A stretch of 8,623 nt of DNA from Flavobacteriales bacterium UBA7612 (GTDB taxonomy: Bacteria > Bacteroidota > Bacteroidia > Flavobacteriales > Weeksellaceae). Below are positions 1 through 6,841 of the stretch, piece by piece. A program made the translations under genes and the position numbers. Position 1 is the first letter of the stretch, and every line of letters starts with the position of its first letter. The DNA lies in contig DLJQ01000018.1 in NCBI GenBank assembly GCA_002484335.1, forward strand, positions 314,609 to 323,231, in the 5' to 3' direction. Under the pieces are notes generated by a model. The model did not search any database and was not told the DNA's origin. It was given only the letters and a program-made list of their open reading frames with translations.

Positions 1-27
1 ATCATCTCTTTTTTTATTTTGAATTAA

Positions 28-150
28 TTAGCTCTTAGCATTATTTCTTCTTTTCTTTTTAATTCTATTTGTTTGAACTAATTTTTTATGATTTGGACTT
101 TTCAATTTTTCTACCAATTCTTGTAAATGATTTTGTTCTTTTGTTGCCAT
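28..150 (-). CDS. Possible small basic protein, 40 aa, function unknown
   Basis: A complete short reading frame with an ATG start at 150 and a TAA stop at 28-30. The 40-residue product begins MATKEQNHLQELVEKLK and ends in a very basic tail (RIKKKRRNNAKS). The first half could form an amphipathic helix (NHLQELVEKLK), and the tail suggests binding to nucleic acid or an acidic partner; that is inference from composition only. The start is preceded by an A-rich stretch, as at other genes here, and a weak promoter-like pair lies upstream on the same strand (TTG at 211-209, TATGTTTA at 184-177, spacing 24, last base off consensus). It lies 83 bases downstream of the GH92 gene on the same strand. 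I do not recognise the family. Chance ORFs of this size are common in AT-rich DNA, so it is only plausible. Confidence 0.45.
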   Translation of the reverse strand: MATKEQNHLQELVEKLKSPNHKKLVQTNRIKKKRRNNAKS

Positions 151-233
151 GTTTTTATATTTTTATACTATTAAATTAAACATATTTCTTTTAGAATAAA
201 AAATTAAACAATGGATTATCATTTATTTAACAT

Positions 234-2522
234 TTATTTCTTTGGTTTAGAACCCATATAAAATTTAATTTTCCCACCATTTATAATATCCTGATGTTTC
301 AAATTATAAAAATCGTACACTTTGCCATTCAATTCAATTTTTTGAATGTAAATATTCTTTTTGCTTTGATTTTCAACATCTATTATAAAATGTTTTCCAT
401 TTTCTAAATTTATAACTGCATTATCCACTAATGGACTACCAATAGCATAACTATCAGATCCTTGTTGAACTGGATAAAAACCCAAAGCACTAAAAATATA
501 CCAAGCACTCATTTGTCCTGTATCATCATTTCCTCCTAGTCCATCTGGAGTAGGTTTATATTGCATTTCCAAAATCATACGTATTTTTTCTTGGGTTTTC
601 CATGGCTGATTAACCCAATTATATAAATAAGCTACATGATGAGCTGGCTCATTTCCATGAACATATCCTCCTAAAATACCTTCTCTTGTAATATCTTCTG
701 TATTTTCAAAATATTCATCTGGTAAATGCATACTAAATAATTCATCTAATTTTGCTCCAAATTTCTTTTCACCTCCCATTACATTAATCAATTCATTAGG
801 ATTATGGGGAACAAAGAAGCTATAATTCCAAGAATTACCTTCAATAAATCCTTGCCCATGAGTATCTAAAACATCAAATTCCTTTTTAAATGTTCCATTA
901 GCTAATTTAGGTCTCATAAATCCGATTGATATATCATAATTATTTTTCCAATTTTCAGAACGTTTCATATATTCTTTATAAACATCCATTTTATTCAATT
1001 TCTTAGCTATTTGAGCAATCGACCAATCATCAAAAGCATATTCTAAAGTATTAGAAACAGAAGTACTGTTGTTTTCAGCAGCAATATAACCTTTCTCTAT
1101 ATACTCTCCTATTCCTTCGTAATCCCTTTTATTTGATGTTACAATACATGCTTCTAACGCTTGATTCGCATCTCCAGTATAAACTCCTTTTACAATAGCA
1201 TCTGCTAATACAGATACTGAATGATAACCACTCATACACCAATTTTCATTTGCATAATGTGACCATATAGGTAACATTTTTATAGGATTTTGTTCGTAAT
1301 GCTTCATCATTGATTTTACGATATCATTATTACGAGTTGGTTGAATTAAATTAAAAAAAGGATGTAAAGCTCTATAAGTATCCCATAAAGAAAATGTTGT
1401 ATAGTTTACAAAGCCATTCGCTTGGTGAACCTCTTGATCTAAACCTTTGTATTCTCCATTGACATCCACATAAGTGGTTGGATTAATAAATGTATGATAC
1501 ATAGCTGTATAGAAGTTTACTTTGTCATTCTTTGAAGCATTAATCTGAATACGATTTAATTCTTTATTCCAATTCTCTTTGGCTTGCTTACGAACCTCTT
1601 CAAAATTCCAATCAGGAATTTCTGTTTGTAGATTTTGTAATGCATTTTTTTGACTAACTGGAGAAATTGCAAATTTTATTTTAATCTTTTCATTTTCACT
1701 GGTATCAAAATCAAAATACATTTTTATTTTTTTACCTTCAATCAATGGAAAATTCTCATTTTCGTTCCATTTTCTCCAAAAACCTTTATAGTCCAAATTT
1801 TGTTCTTCGTTCTTTTGACCATAATTCTTAAATGGTTTAGAAAAAGTCATTGCAAAATAAACTGTTCTGTTTCTAGCCCAACCCCTTGTTTGTCTATAAC
1901 CTGTAACCAATGTATCATTTATAACTTTTACATAAGTCCAAGTGTTTTTATCATCATAATTGTAAATATTAGAATTTAAATCAAAAATGATATGAGAGTT
2001 TGTTGATTGGGGAAAAGTATATTGATGAAATCCTACACGAATTGTTGCTGTCATTTCTGCTACAATATTATAATCATCTAGTTTTACTTTATAATATCCT
2101 GCCTCAGCTTGTTCATTTTCATGAGAAAAGTGTGAACGATAACCTGTTTTTGTATCTTCCACTACTCCTACATTCAGTTGTAATTGACCAACCGTTGGCA
2201 TAATTAAAAAATCACCCAAATCGGAATGCCCAACTCCATTAAAATGTGTATGACTAAATCCTATGATTGTTTTATCTTCATACCTATAACCTGAACAATA
2301 ATCGTAAGTTTTAGGATTGTATTTATGATTTATAGAATAAGGAACATTATCTGTTTCTGGACTTAGCTGCACAGAACCAAAAGGAACTGTAGCGCCAGGA
2401 AAAGTATGCCCCATTTTCTCTGTACCAATAATAGGATTTACATATTTAGTTAAATCTTGTTGTTGTGCATAAATAAGATTAATCCCTGCAATAAATAATG
2501 TAAAAAAAACTTTATTTGTCAT
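234..2522 (-). CDS. Secreted GH92 family glycoside hydrolase (putative alpha-mannosidase)
   Basis: Glycoside hydrolase family 92, a family of calcium-dependent inverting exo-alpha-mannosidases that trim mannose from N-glycans or fungal mannan. I start it at the ATG at 2522 (762 aa). A frame extension to a TTG at 2561 adds 13 residues before an otherwise good type I signal peptide (MTNKVFFTLFIAGINLIYA, then QQQ). No lipobox cysteine is seen, so the product is probably periplasmic or released; there is no obvious type IX secretion tail. In ATG numbering, family signatures include VNPIIGTE (28-35), GATVPFG (43-49), GFSHTHFNG (88-96), SLWDTYR (378-384), EGNSW (561-565), HGNEP (622-626) and GGNDDTGQMSAWY (664-676). 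By family knowledge Glu561 is the probable general acid and an Asp of the NDD group (666/667) the probable base. Length is normal and nothing looks broken. It follows mntH by 70 bases. No SusC/SusD genes or other glycosidases are in view, so linkage specificity cannot be assigned. Confidence 0.93.
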   Translation of the reverse strand: MTNKVFFTLFIAGINLIYAQQQDLTKYVNPIIGTEKMGHTFPGATVPFGSVQLSPETDNVPYSINHKYNPKTYDYCSGYRYEDKTIIGFSHTHFNGVGHSDLGDFLIMPTVGQLQLNVGVVEDTKTGYRSHFSHENEQAEAGYYKVKLDDYNIVAEMTATIRVGFHQYTFPQSTNSHIIFDLNSNIYNYDDKNTWTYVKVINDTLVTGYRQTRGWARNRTVYFAMTFSKPFKNYGQKNEEQNLDYKGFWRKWNENENFPLIEGKKIKMYFDFDTSENEKIKIKFAISPVSQKNALQNLQTEIPDWNFEEVRKQAKENWNKELNRIQINASKNDKVNFYTAMYHTFINPTTYVDVNGEYKGLDQEVHQANGFVNYTTFSLWDTYRALHPFFNLIQPTRNNDIVKSMMKHYEQNPIKMLPIWSHYANENWCMSGYHSVSVLADAIVKGVYTGDANQALEACIVTSNKRDYEGIGEYIEKGYIAAENNSTSVSNTLEYAFDDWSIAQIAKKLNKMDVYKEYMKRSENWKNNYDISIGFMRPKLANGTFKKEFDVLDTHGQGFIEGNSWNYSFFVPHNPNELINVMGGEKKFGAKLDELFSMHLPDEYFENTEDITREGILGGYVHGNEPAHHVAYLYNWVNQPWKTQEKIRMILEMQYKPTPDGLGGNDDTGQMSAWYIFSALGFYPVQQGSDSYAIGSPLVDNAVINLENGKHFIIDVENQSKKNIYIQKIELNGKVYDFYNLKHQDIINGGKIKFYMGSKPKK

Positions 2523-2527
2523 TCTAT

Positions 2528-2568
2528 ATGTTAATTGAATAACTAATTTAATAGAAAACAATTAACAT
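2528..2568 (-). repeat. 10-bp inverted repeat before the GH92 start
   Basis: ATGTTAATTG at 2528-2537 and its exact reverse complement CAATTAACAT at 2559-2568, separated by 21 bases. It ends 5 bases upstream of the GH92 ATG, inside the mntH-GH92 gap. The arms repeat every 31 bp, close to three helical turns, which would suit a dimeric regulator; as RNA it could be a leader hairpin. No T-run follows it on the minus strand, so it is a poor terminator. Confidence 0.5.
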
Positions 2569-2592
2569 TAAAAGAAAAGCTACAATTAAAAA

Positions 2593-4467
2593 TTACTTTG
2601 CAATAAATACTGGTATTTTTACTTTGTGACGAAGTTTATTTACTGTTTCTCCAAAAATAATGTCTTTGAACGTATTATGACCATGAGAACCAACAATCAA
2701 TAAATCTGCATTTTGCTGTCTACAAACATCTGCAATAGCTTGTACCCTGTTGTTATAACCTAATTCAACACGAATATTATCATACAAAGGTTTCAGCATT
2801 TCTGCATATTCTTCTAAACATTTCAAATCAGATTTAGATTCAGAATCATCTGTTTTTTCTCCCATATATTTGGTTGCAGGACTTTCTACAACATGAACTA
2901 GAGTAATTTTAGACTCTTTATTTCCTAATTTAGTTACATAATTAAGAACTTTTTCATCGATTATAGAGAAGTCTAAAGCAACTACAATTCTACTAAATGA
3001 TTGCTGAGGAACTTTATCTACTGAAAATATTTTCAATGGTTGATGAATTTGTCCTTTTTCTATATTATTTTTCTTTTTACTAATGATAGGATAGAAAAAA
3101 GTTAATAACAATAAAATTAAAAGTAGAATACCAAATATTACCAATGTAATATTCAGTGTAACAGAATTTCCTTCTTTCATCCAGTTATTAAATTCATCAT
3201 AAACTAATTGTGCATTTAAAAAAGAAATTACAAATGCAATTATCCATGCAAAAACTTTAGTTGTCGTGTTAATTGCAAAATTTCCCATTTTTGATTTATC
3301 ACTTACAAAATGAATCAAAGGAATTACAGCAAAAGCCAATTGCATACTAAGAATAACTTGGCTAAATATAAGTAAAGACCCAACTTTACTCTCTCCAGAA
3401 AATAGAATAACTAATACAGCTGGAACAACTGCAAGTAAACGTGTTAAAATTCTACGCAACATTGGATTTATACGAAGATGTAAATAACCTTCCATTACAA
3501 TTTGTCCTGCCAATGTTCCTGTTACGGTAGAACTTTGTCCTGCAAGAATTAATGCTACAGCAAATAATTTTGGAGCTAAGTCTGTTCCTAATGTTATTCC
3601 TAATAGATGATAAGCATCCTCTAACTCTGCAACTTGATGATAACCATTCTTATGAAAAACAGAAGCTGCTAAAATAAGAATCGCAGCATTTACAAAAAAT
3701 GCTAAATTAAGTGCTATAGCACTATCCCAAAAATTATATTTGAGTGCTTTTTTTATAGATTTTTCATCTCTATCAATACGTCTTGTTTGTACCAAGGCCG
3801 AGTGTAAATAAAGATTATGTGGCATTACAGTTGCTCCAATAATTCCTATACTTATATACAATGCAGCACTATTAGGTATTGACGGAATAAAACCCTTTGC
3901 AACTTCTCCAAAATCTGGTTTTGCAAGAAACATTTCTGTTAGGAAACAAAGTCCAATTAATGTTATAAGCCCTACAATAAAAACTTCCATTTTTCGCATT
4001 CCCAAACGTTGCAAATACAACAAAAGAAATGTATCTAAAAAACTAATTAAAACACCATAAATAAGATCTATTCCGAATAATAAATTAAGTCCAATTGCCA
4101 TCCCCAATATTTCAGCTAAATCACATGCTGCAATTGCTATTTCAGCTAAAACATACAATACAAAATTCAGACCTTTAGGATAAGTTTCTCTATTACATTG
4201 TGCTAAATCTTTCCCTCTAACAATTCCCAAACGAGTACATAAACTTTGTAATAACAAAGCCATAATATTACTCATCAATAAAACCCAAATTAATGTATAT
4301 CCGAACTGGCTACCTCCTGCCAAATCTGTTGCCCAATTTCCAGGATCCATATAACCAACACTTATTAAATAAGCTGGACCAAAAAAACTAAGTATTTTTT
4401 TGAATTTTCCTTTTTTTACTTCTACACTCTCGTGTACATCTTCTAGGGATTTACCTTGTTGAGACAT
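2593..4467 (-). CDS. mntH: Nramp-family divalent metal transporter fused to a UspA domain
   Basis: A proton-coupled Mn(II)/Fe(II) importer of the inner membrane, 624 aa, about 200 residues longer than a plain MntH. Residues 30-460 are the Nramp core with about 12 predicted membrane segments. The metal site is intact: DPGN at 41-44 in the first helix and MPH at 215-217 in the sixth, within GATVMPHNLYLHS; the Met is the residue linked to transition-metal selectivity in this family. Residues about 491-624 form a universal stress protein domain: VALDFS at 496-501 and the ATP-type glycine pattern G593-x2-G596-x9-G606, followed by ET rather than the usual S/T. Twelve helices would put this domain in the cytoplasm, consistent with nucleotide binding. 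The ATG at 4467 lies 19 bases past a TAAATTTG promoter box. No terminator is visible before GH92, so read-through is possible. Mn preference and any regulatory role of the Usp domain are inferred. Confidence 0.93.
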   Translation of the reverse strand: MSQQGKSLEDVHESVEVKKGKFKKILSFFGPAYLISVGYMDPGNWATDLAGGSQFGYTLIWVLLMSNIMALLLQSLCTRLGIVRGKDLAQCNRETYPKGLNFVLYVLAEIAIAACDLAEILGMAIGLNLLFGIDLIYGVLISFLDTFLLLYLQRLGMRKMEVFIVGLITLIGLCFLTEMFLAKPDFGEVAKGFIPSIPNSAALYISIGIIGATVMPHNLYLHSALVQTRRIDRDEKSIKKALKYNFWDSAIALNLAFFVNAAILILAASVFHKNGYHQVAELEDAYHLLGITLGTDLAPKLFAVALILAGQSSTVTGTLAGQIVMEGYLHLRINPMLRRILTRLLAVVPAVLVILFSGESKVGSLLIFSQVILSMQLAFAVIPLIHFVSDKSKMGNFAINTTTKVFAWIIAFVISFLNAQLVYDEFNNWMKEGNSVTLNITLVIFGILLLILLLLTFFYPIISKKKNNIEKGQIHQPLKIFSVDKVPQQSFSRIVVALDFSIIDEKVLNYVTKLGNKESKITLVHVVESPATKYMGEKTDDSESKSDLKCLEEYAEMLKPLYDNIRVELGYNNRVQAIADVCRQQNADLLIVGSHGHNTFKDIIFGETVNKLRHKVKIPVFIAK

Positions 4468-4486
4468 TCATATTAATTTAGTATTT

Positions 4487-4494
4487 CAAATTTA
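4487..4494 (-). promoter_or_regulatory. Candidate -7 promoter box for mntH
   Basis: On the minus strand this reads TAAATTTG, an exact match to the Bacteroidota -7 consensus TAnnTTTG, with 19 bases between it and the mntH ATG. No TTG sits at the expected 17-23 base spacing upstream, so the -33 element is weak or missing; expression may need an activator. No clear Fur, MntR or DtxR operator was recognised nearby. Confidence 0.45.
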
Positions 4495-4667
4495 ACATAA
4501 AAATTGAGCTTTAAATAGATATTTTATCATTTATAAGAAGTTTTATGAAATTATAAAAACAATTTATTTATTGAATTCCAAAATAAATATATATCATTTG
4601 TTAACTAATTATTTTTAATTAAAACGCAACATAAATATTGCTCTTTGCACGAGTTGATAATTCAAAA

Positions 4668-4708
4668 TACCCAACAAAAACAACTTTACAAGGTTATTTT
4701 ATTGGGTA
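4668..4708. repeat. Imperfect stem-loop, 41 bases
   Basis: TACCCAA at 4668-4674 pairs exactly with TTGGGTA at 4702-4708. Inside, A-rich sequence ending in AAC (4682-4684) faces GTT (4693-4695) followed by T-rich sequence, with one or two mismatches, leaving a loop of about 8 bases. It could be a hairpin of a non-coding transcript, a terminator for something upstream on the plus strand, or an operator. No T-run follows directly. Confidence 0.4.
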
Positions 4709-4797
4709 AATAAGTCTATGATAAACACTTTTTTTAGGATAACTACAAGCTTGTTTATTTTTATTCTATTGCTAAAAAGTAACTATTTTTCTGCAAT

Positions 4798-4869
4798 AAG
4801 GATTGAAGTGTAAATCCTTTTTCCTCGGAAAAAGATTGCAACGTAAAGCCTGCCCCAAAGGGATTGCCC
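4798..4869 (+). ncRNA. Candidate structured RNA, possibly Flavo-1-like
   Basis: A compact segment clearly richer in GC than the flanking DNA, with several possible helices. GGATT (4800-4804) can pair with AATCC (4813-4817). TTTTTC (4818-4823) pairs with GAAAAA (4828-4833) around a CTCG loop, and this stem extends by C4817-G4834 and, past one bulged C, AAT with ATT. CCC (4853-4855) can pair with GGG (4860-4862) around CAAA. The first and extended second helices compete for 4813-4817. A motif ending in GATTG recurs at 4801, 4834 and 4862. From memory this arrangement resembles short RNAs found in multiple copies in Flavobacteriia, such as the Flavo-1 motif, but I could not test that. Strand is chosen by that resemblance. 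No consensus promoter was found directly upstream; the ends are approximate. Confidence 0.42.
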
Positions 4870-4916
4870 AAATAAAAAGCATATTGCTATTTGTATAAAG
4901 TATTCTGTGCAAGCTA

Positions 4917-4949
4917 TTGTTATTTATCGCTAAAATGTTAGTATTTTTG
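4917..4949 (+). promoter_or_regulatory. Promoter of the DEAD-box helicase gene
   Basis: TTG at 4917-4919, a 22-base spacer, then TATTTTTG at 4942-4949, matching the Bacteroidota consensus TTG-N17..23-TAnnTTTG. Only four bases separate the box from the annotated ATG at 4954. Transcription normally begins about 5-7 bases after this box, so the message should begin at or just inside the start codon. Confidence 0.7.
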
Positions 4950-4953
4950 CAGC

Positions 4954-6261
4954 ATGCAAATGGATTTACTTTATAAAAATTTAGGAATTAAGGACATGAA
5001 CGCAATGCAAAGATCTGCATTCAAAATGTCTGAAAATGAAAGAGATTTAGTTTTATTATCTCCTACAGGATCTGGAAAAACATTGGCTTTTTTATTTCCT
5101 GTCGTTAGAGATTTAAAACCTGACGCAAAAGGCGTACAATGTCTTATTCTGGTTCCAGCTAGAGAATTAGCTTTACAAATAGAAACTGTTTTTAAATCGA
5201 TGAAAACAGATTATAAAGTTTCTTGTTGCTATGGAGGACATAATACAAAAATAGAGCAAAATAATTTGTTAGAAGCTCCTGCTGTGTTAATTGGAACACC
5301 TGGTAGAATTGCATATCATTTACGTAACGAAAATTTTGATCCTTCAACTGTAAATACATTAGTTTTAGATGAGTTTGATAAAGCTTTGGAATTAGGTTTC
5401 CAAGAAGATATGAGTTTTATTGTAGAACAACTTTCTGGATTGAAACAACGTATTTTAACTTCTGCAACAGAAATGGTTGATATTCCTGCTTTTGTTGGAT
5501 TGCAAGATGAAAAGATTGTTAGCTATTTAAAAAATATTGAGGTAAAACCTGATTTACAAATGAAATTGGTGAATACAATTTCTGAAGAAAAATTGGATAC
5601 TTTATTTAACCTTATTTGTAAAATAGGGAATAAAAGAATGCTTATTTTCTGTAATCACCGAGATGCTGTGGATAGAATAAGTAATTTGCTACATGAAAAA
5701 GGAATTGCAAGAGAGAGTTTTCATGGTGGGATGGAGCAAGATGAACGTGAAAGAGCTTTACTAAAGTTTCGAAATGATTCAGTTCGAGTTTTAATCACAA
5801 CTGATTTAGCAGCTAGAGGATTAGATATTCCTGAGGTTGATTCTATTATTCACTATCAATTACCTCCCAAAGAAGCTGCATTTATTCATAGAAATGGAAG
5901 AACAGCTCGTATGAATGCGAAAGGTTTTGTTTACTTAATTATAAGTAATGAAGAACATTTCCCATTTGTGAAAGAAAATTTATTAGTAGAAAACTTAAAT
6001 GGAACTTATAAAATTCCTGAAAGAACACCATACCAAACAATTTACATTTCGGCAGGTAAAAAAGATAAAGTTAATAAAGTTGATATTGTTGGTTTCTTAT
6101 TTAAAAAAGGAAACTTGGAAAAGAACGATGTTGGGCTAATTGAAGTAAAAGATACGACTTCTTATGTAGCTATCAACAGAAAAAAAGTACCTGAAATTTT
6201 AAAGAAATTAAATGGTCAGAAAATAAAAACGAAAAAAGTTAAAATGCAAATTGCTTACTAA
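4954..6261 (+). CDS. DEAD-box ATP-dependent RNA helicase, DbpA-like
   Basis: A cytoplasmic ATP-dependent RNA helicase, 435 aa, close to the size of E. coli DbpA. Motifs are in order: Q motif with Q19, motif I SPTGSGKT (36-43), Ia PARELA (68-73), Ib TPGR (115-118), motif II DEFD (139-142) in place of DEAD, SAT (170-172), IV IFCNH (231-235), V ARGLDIP (287-293) and VI HRNGRTAR (312-319). Residues about 361-433 match the DbpA-type RNA-binding domain (IYISAGKKDKVNKVDIVGF, then VGLIEVKDTTSYVAI). In E. coli DbpA this domain binds 23S rRNA hairpin 92, so a ribosome-assembly role is plausible but inferred; CsdA-type helicases share a related domain. Motif II keeps the catalytic Asp and Glu. The start at 4954 sits almost on the predicted transcription start, so M3 at 4960 is an alternative; starting at M15 would lose part of the Q motif. 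A hairpin terminator lies 46 bases past the stop. Confidence 0.95.
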   Translation: MQMDLLYKNLGIKDMNAMQRSAFKMSENERDLVLLSPTGSGKTLAFLFPVVRDLKPDAKGVQCLILVPARELALQIETVFKSMKTDYKVSCCYGGHNTKIEQNNLLEAPAVLIGTPGRIAYHLRNENFDPSTVNTLVLDEFDKALELGFQEDMSFIVEQLSGLKQRILTSATEMVDIPAFVGLQDEKIVSYLKNIEVKPDLQMKLVNTISEEKLDTLFNLICKIGNKRMLIFCNHRDAVDRISNLLHEKGIARESFHGGMEQDERERALLKFRNDSVRVLITTDLAARGLDIPEVDSIIHYQLPPKEAAFIHRNGRTARMNAKGFVYLIISNEEHFPFVKENLLVENLNGTYKIPERTPYQTIYISAGKKDKVNKVDIVGFLFKKGNLEKNDVGLIEVKDTTSYVAINRKKVPEILKKLNGQKIKTKKVKMQIAY

Positions 6262-6307
6262 TTTGTAAAAAATACATTTAAATATTGTTATAAATAATTT
6301 AATAGAA

Positions 6308-6328
6308 AAAGCTCCTATTTGGAGCTTT
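6308..6328 (+). terminator. Hairpin terminator after the helicase gene
   Basis: AAAGCTCC (6308-6315) and GGAGCTTT (6321-6328) form a perfect 8-bp stem with a TATTT loop. It starts 46 bases past the helicase stop. The following T-run is poor (CCTATTTATG) but the position and stem fit a Rho-independent terminator. Confidence 0.7.
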
Positions 6329-6370
6329 CCTATTTATGAAAATTTTATCATTTATTAAGGATTTTTAAAG

Positions 6371-6401
6371 TTGATTAAGCGAAAAGAAAAAGTTATATTT
6401 G
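6371..6401 (+). promoter_or_regulatory. Promoter of the Dabb-family gene
   Basis: TTG at 6371-6373, a 20-base spacer and TATATTTG at 6394-6401, a full match to the Bacteroidota promoter consensus at ideal spacing. Transcription should begin near 6407, giving an untranslated leader of about 108 bases that contains the inverted repeat at 6411-6457. Confidence 0.7.
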
Positions 6402-6410
6402 TTATACAAC

Positions 6411-6457
6411 TTTCAATTAAAATAATTGATATTTTTTAAAAAATATTTTAATTGAAA
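6411..6457 (+). repeat. 14-bp perfect inverted repeat in the Dabb gene leader
   Basis: TTTCAATTAAAATA at 6411-6424 and its exact reverse complement at 6444-6457, 19 bases apart. The loop overlaps a second, self-complementary 18-base palindrome at 6429-6446 (ATA, six T, six A, TAT), so two structures compete. The core TTTAATTGAA of the right arm recurs at 6459-6468. It begins a few bases past the predicted transcription start, a location suited to a repressor operator or a 5' RNA hairpin. Confidence 0.6.
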
Positions 6458-6514
6458 ATTTAATTGAATGGATTTAAAAAATTAATTATTAATTACTTAC
6501 AAAAAACAAAAACA

Positions 6515-6811
6515 ATGTTAGCACATCACGTATTATTTTGGTTAAAAGACGATATTACAGAAGCTGAATATAAAGAATTTGAAACAGCTGCTAGAAATTT
6601 AGAAAATATAAATCTAGCTAAATTTTTTCACGTAGGAACACCAGCAGATATTGTAAGAGACGTTGTAGATGGATCTTACTCATTTTCTCTTTTTGGAGCT
6701 TTTGAAACAATGGAAGAATTCCAAGCTTATCAAAAACATCCGCAACATGTCGAATTTTTAAATGGCCCAAACAAATATGCTAAAAAAGTGGTTATCTACG
6801 ATGCCGACTAA
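6515..6811 (+). CDS. Dabb family (stress-responsive A/B barrel) protein
   Basis: A 98-residue protein with the dimeric alpha/beta barrel fold of the Dabb family. It opens with the characteristic strand HHVLFWLK (4-11) and carries the conserved YQKHPQHVEF helix (72-81) followed by a final strand KKVVIYD (90-96). Other members are known from plants and many bacteria, often stress-induced, and a few related barrels are enzymes; no specific activity can be assigned. I start at the ATG at 6515, preceded by an A-rich stretch, because an in-frame TTG at 6464 would add 17 residues that are not part of the domain, and the ATG start gives the usual family length. It stands alone: own promoter at 6371-6401, long structured leader, and a strong terminator 31 bases after the stop. 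Confidence 0.88.
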   Translation: MLAHHVLFWLKDDITEAEYKEFETAARNLENINLAKFFHVGTPADIVRDVVDGSYSFSLFGAFETMEEFQAYQKHPQHVEFLNGPNKYAKKVVIYDAD

Positions 6812-6841
6812 TCAATAACAATATTTCATAGCTTTTAACAG

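Larger units (their letters stand above)
4468..4953. other. Intergenic region between divergent mntH and the DEAD-box helicase
   Basis: A 486-base gap with no convincing protein gene. From left to right it holds the mntH promoter box, an AT-rich stretch (about 4500-4640) with nothing recognised, an imperfect stem-loop at 4668-4708, a GC-richer hairpin-rich segment at 4798-4869 treated as a candidate structured RNA, a weak terminator-like hairpin around 4874-4893, and the helicase promoter at 4917-4949. It is the longest non-coding stretch of the window and much longer than two divergent promoters need. Confidence 0.8.

Noticed and set aside
1650..2203. Two plus-strand frames of 109 and 67 codons inside the GH92 gene
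   Set aside because: They lie antisense to a well-supported gene, have low-complexity hydrophobic products without domain features, and are what antisense reading of AT-rich coding DNA gives.
234..2522. GH92 gene as part of a polysaccharide utilisation locus
   Set aside because: No SusC/SusD-like gene, sensor regulator or second glycosidase is in the window; the neighbours are a metal transporter and a possible tiny ORF.
2523..2561. TTG start adding 13 residues to the GH92 protein
   Set aside because: The extension would place polar residues before an otherwise typical signal peptide, and the ATG at 2522 explains it better.
4784..4791. TATTTTTC as promoter for the candidate RNA
   Set aside because: The last base differs from TAnnTTTG and the nearest upstream TTG (4769-4771) is only 12 bases away, outside the 17-23 range.
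4718..4813. A 31-codon plus-strand ORF (MINTFFRITTSLFIFILLL...) in the divergent gap
   Set aside because: It is hydrophobic as any AT-rich frame would be, has no clear promoter or A-rich leader, and runs into the candidate RNA element. Conservation would be needed to keep it.
6464..6514. TTG start adding 17 residues to the Dabb protein
   Set aside because: The extension falls outside the domain, and the ATG at 6515 gives the usual length for the family.
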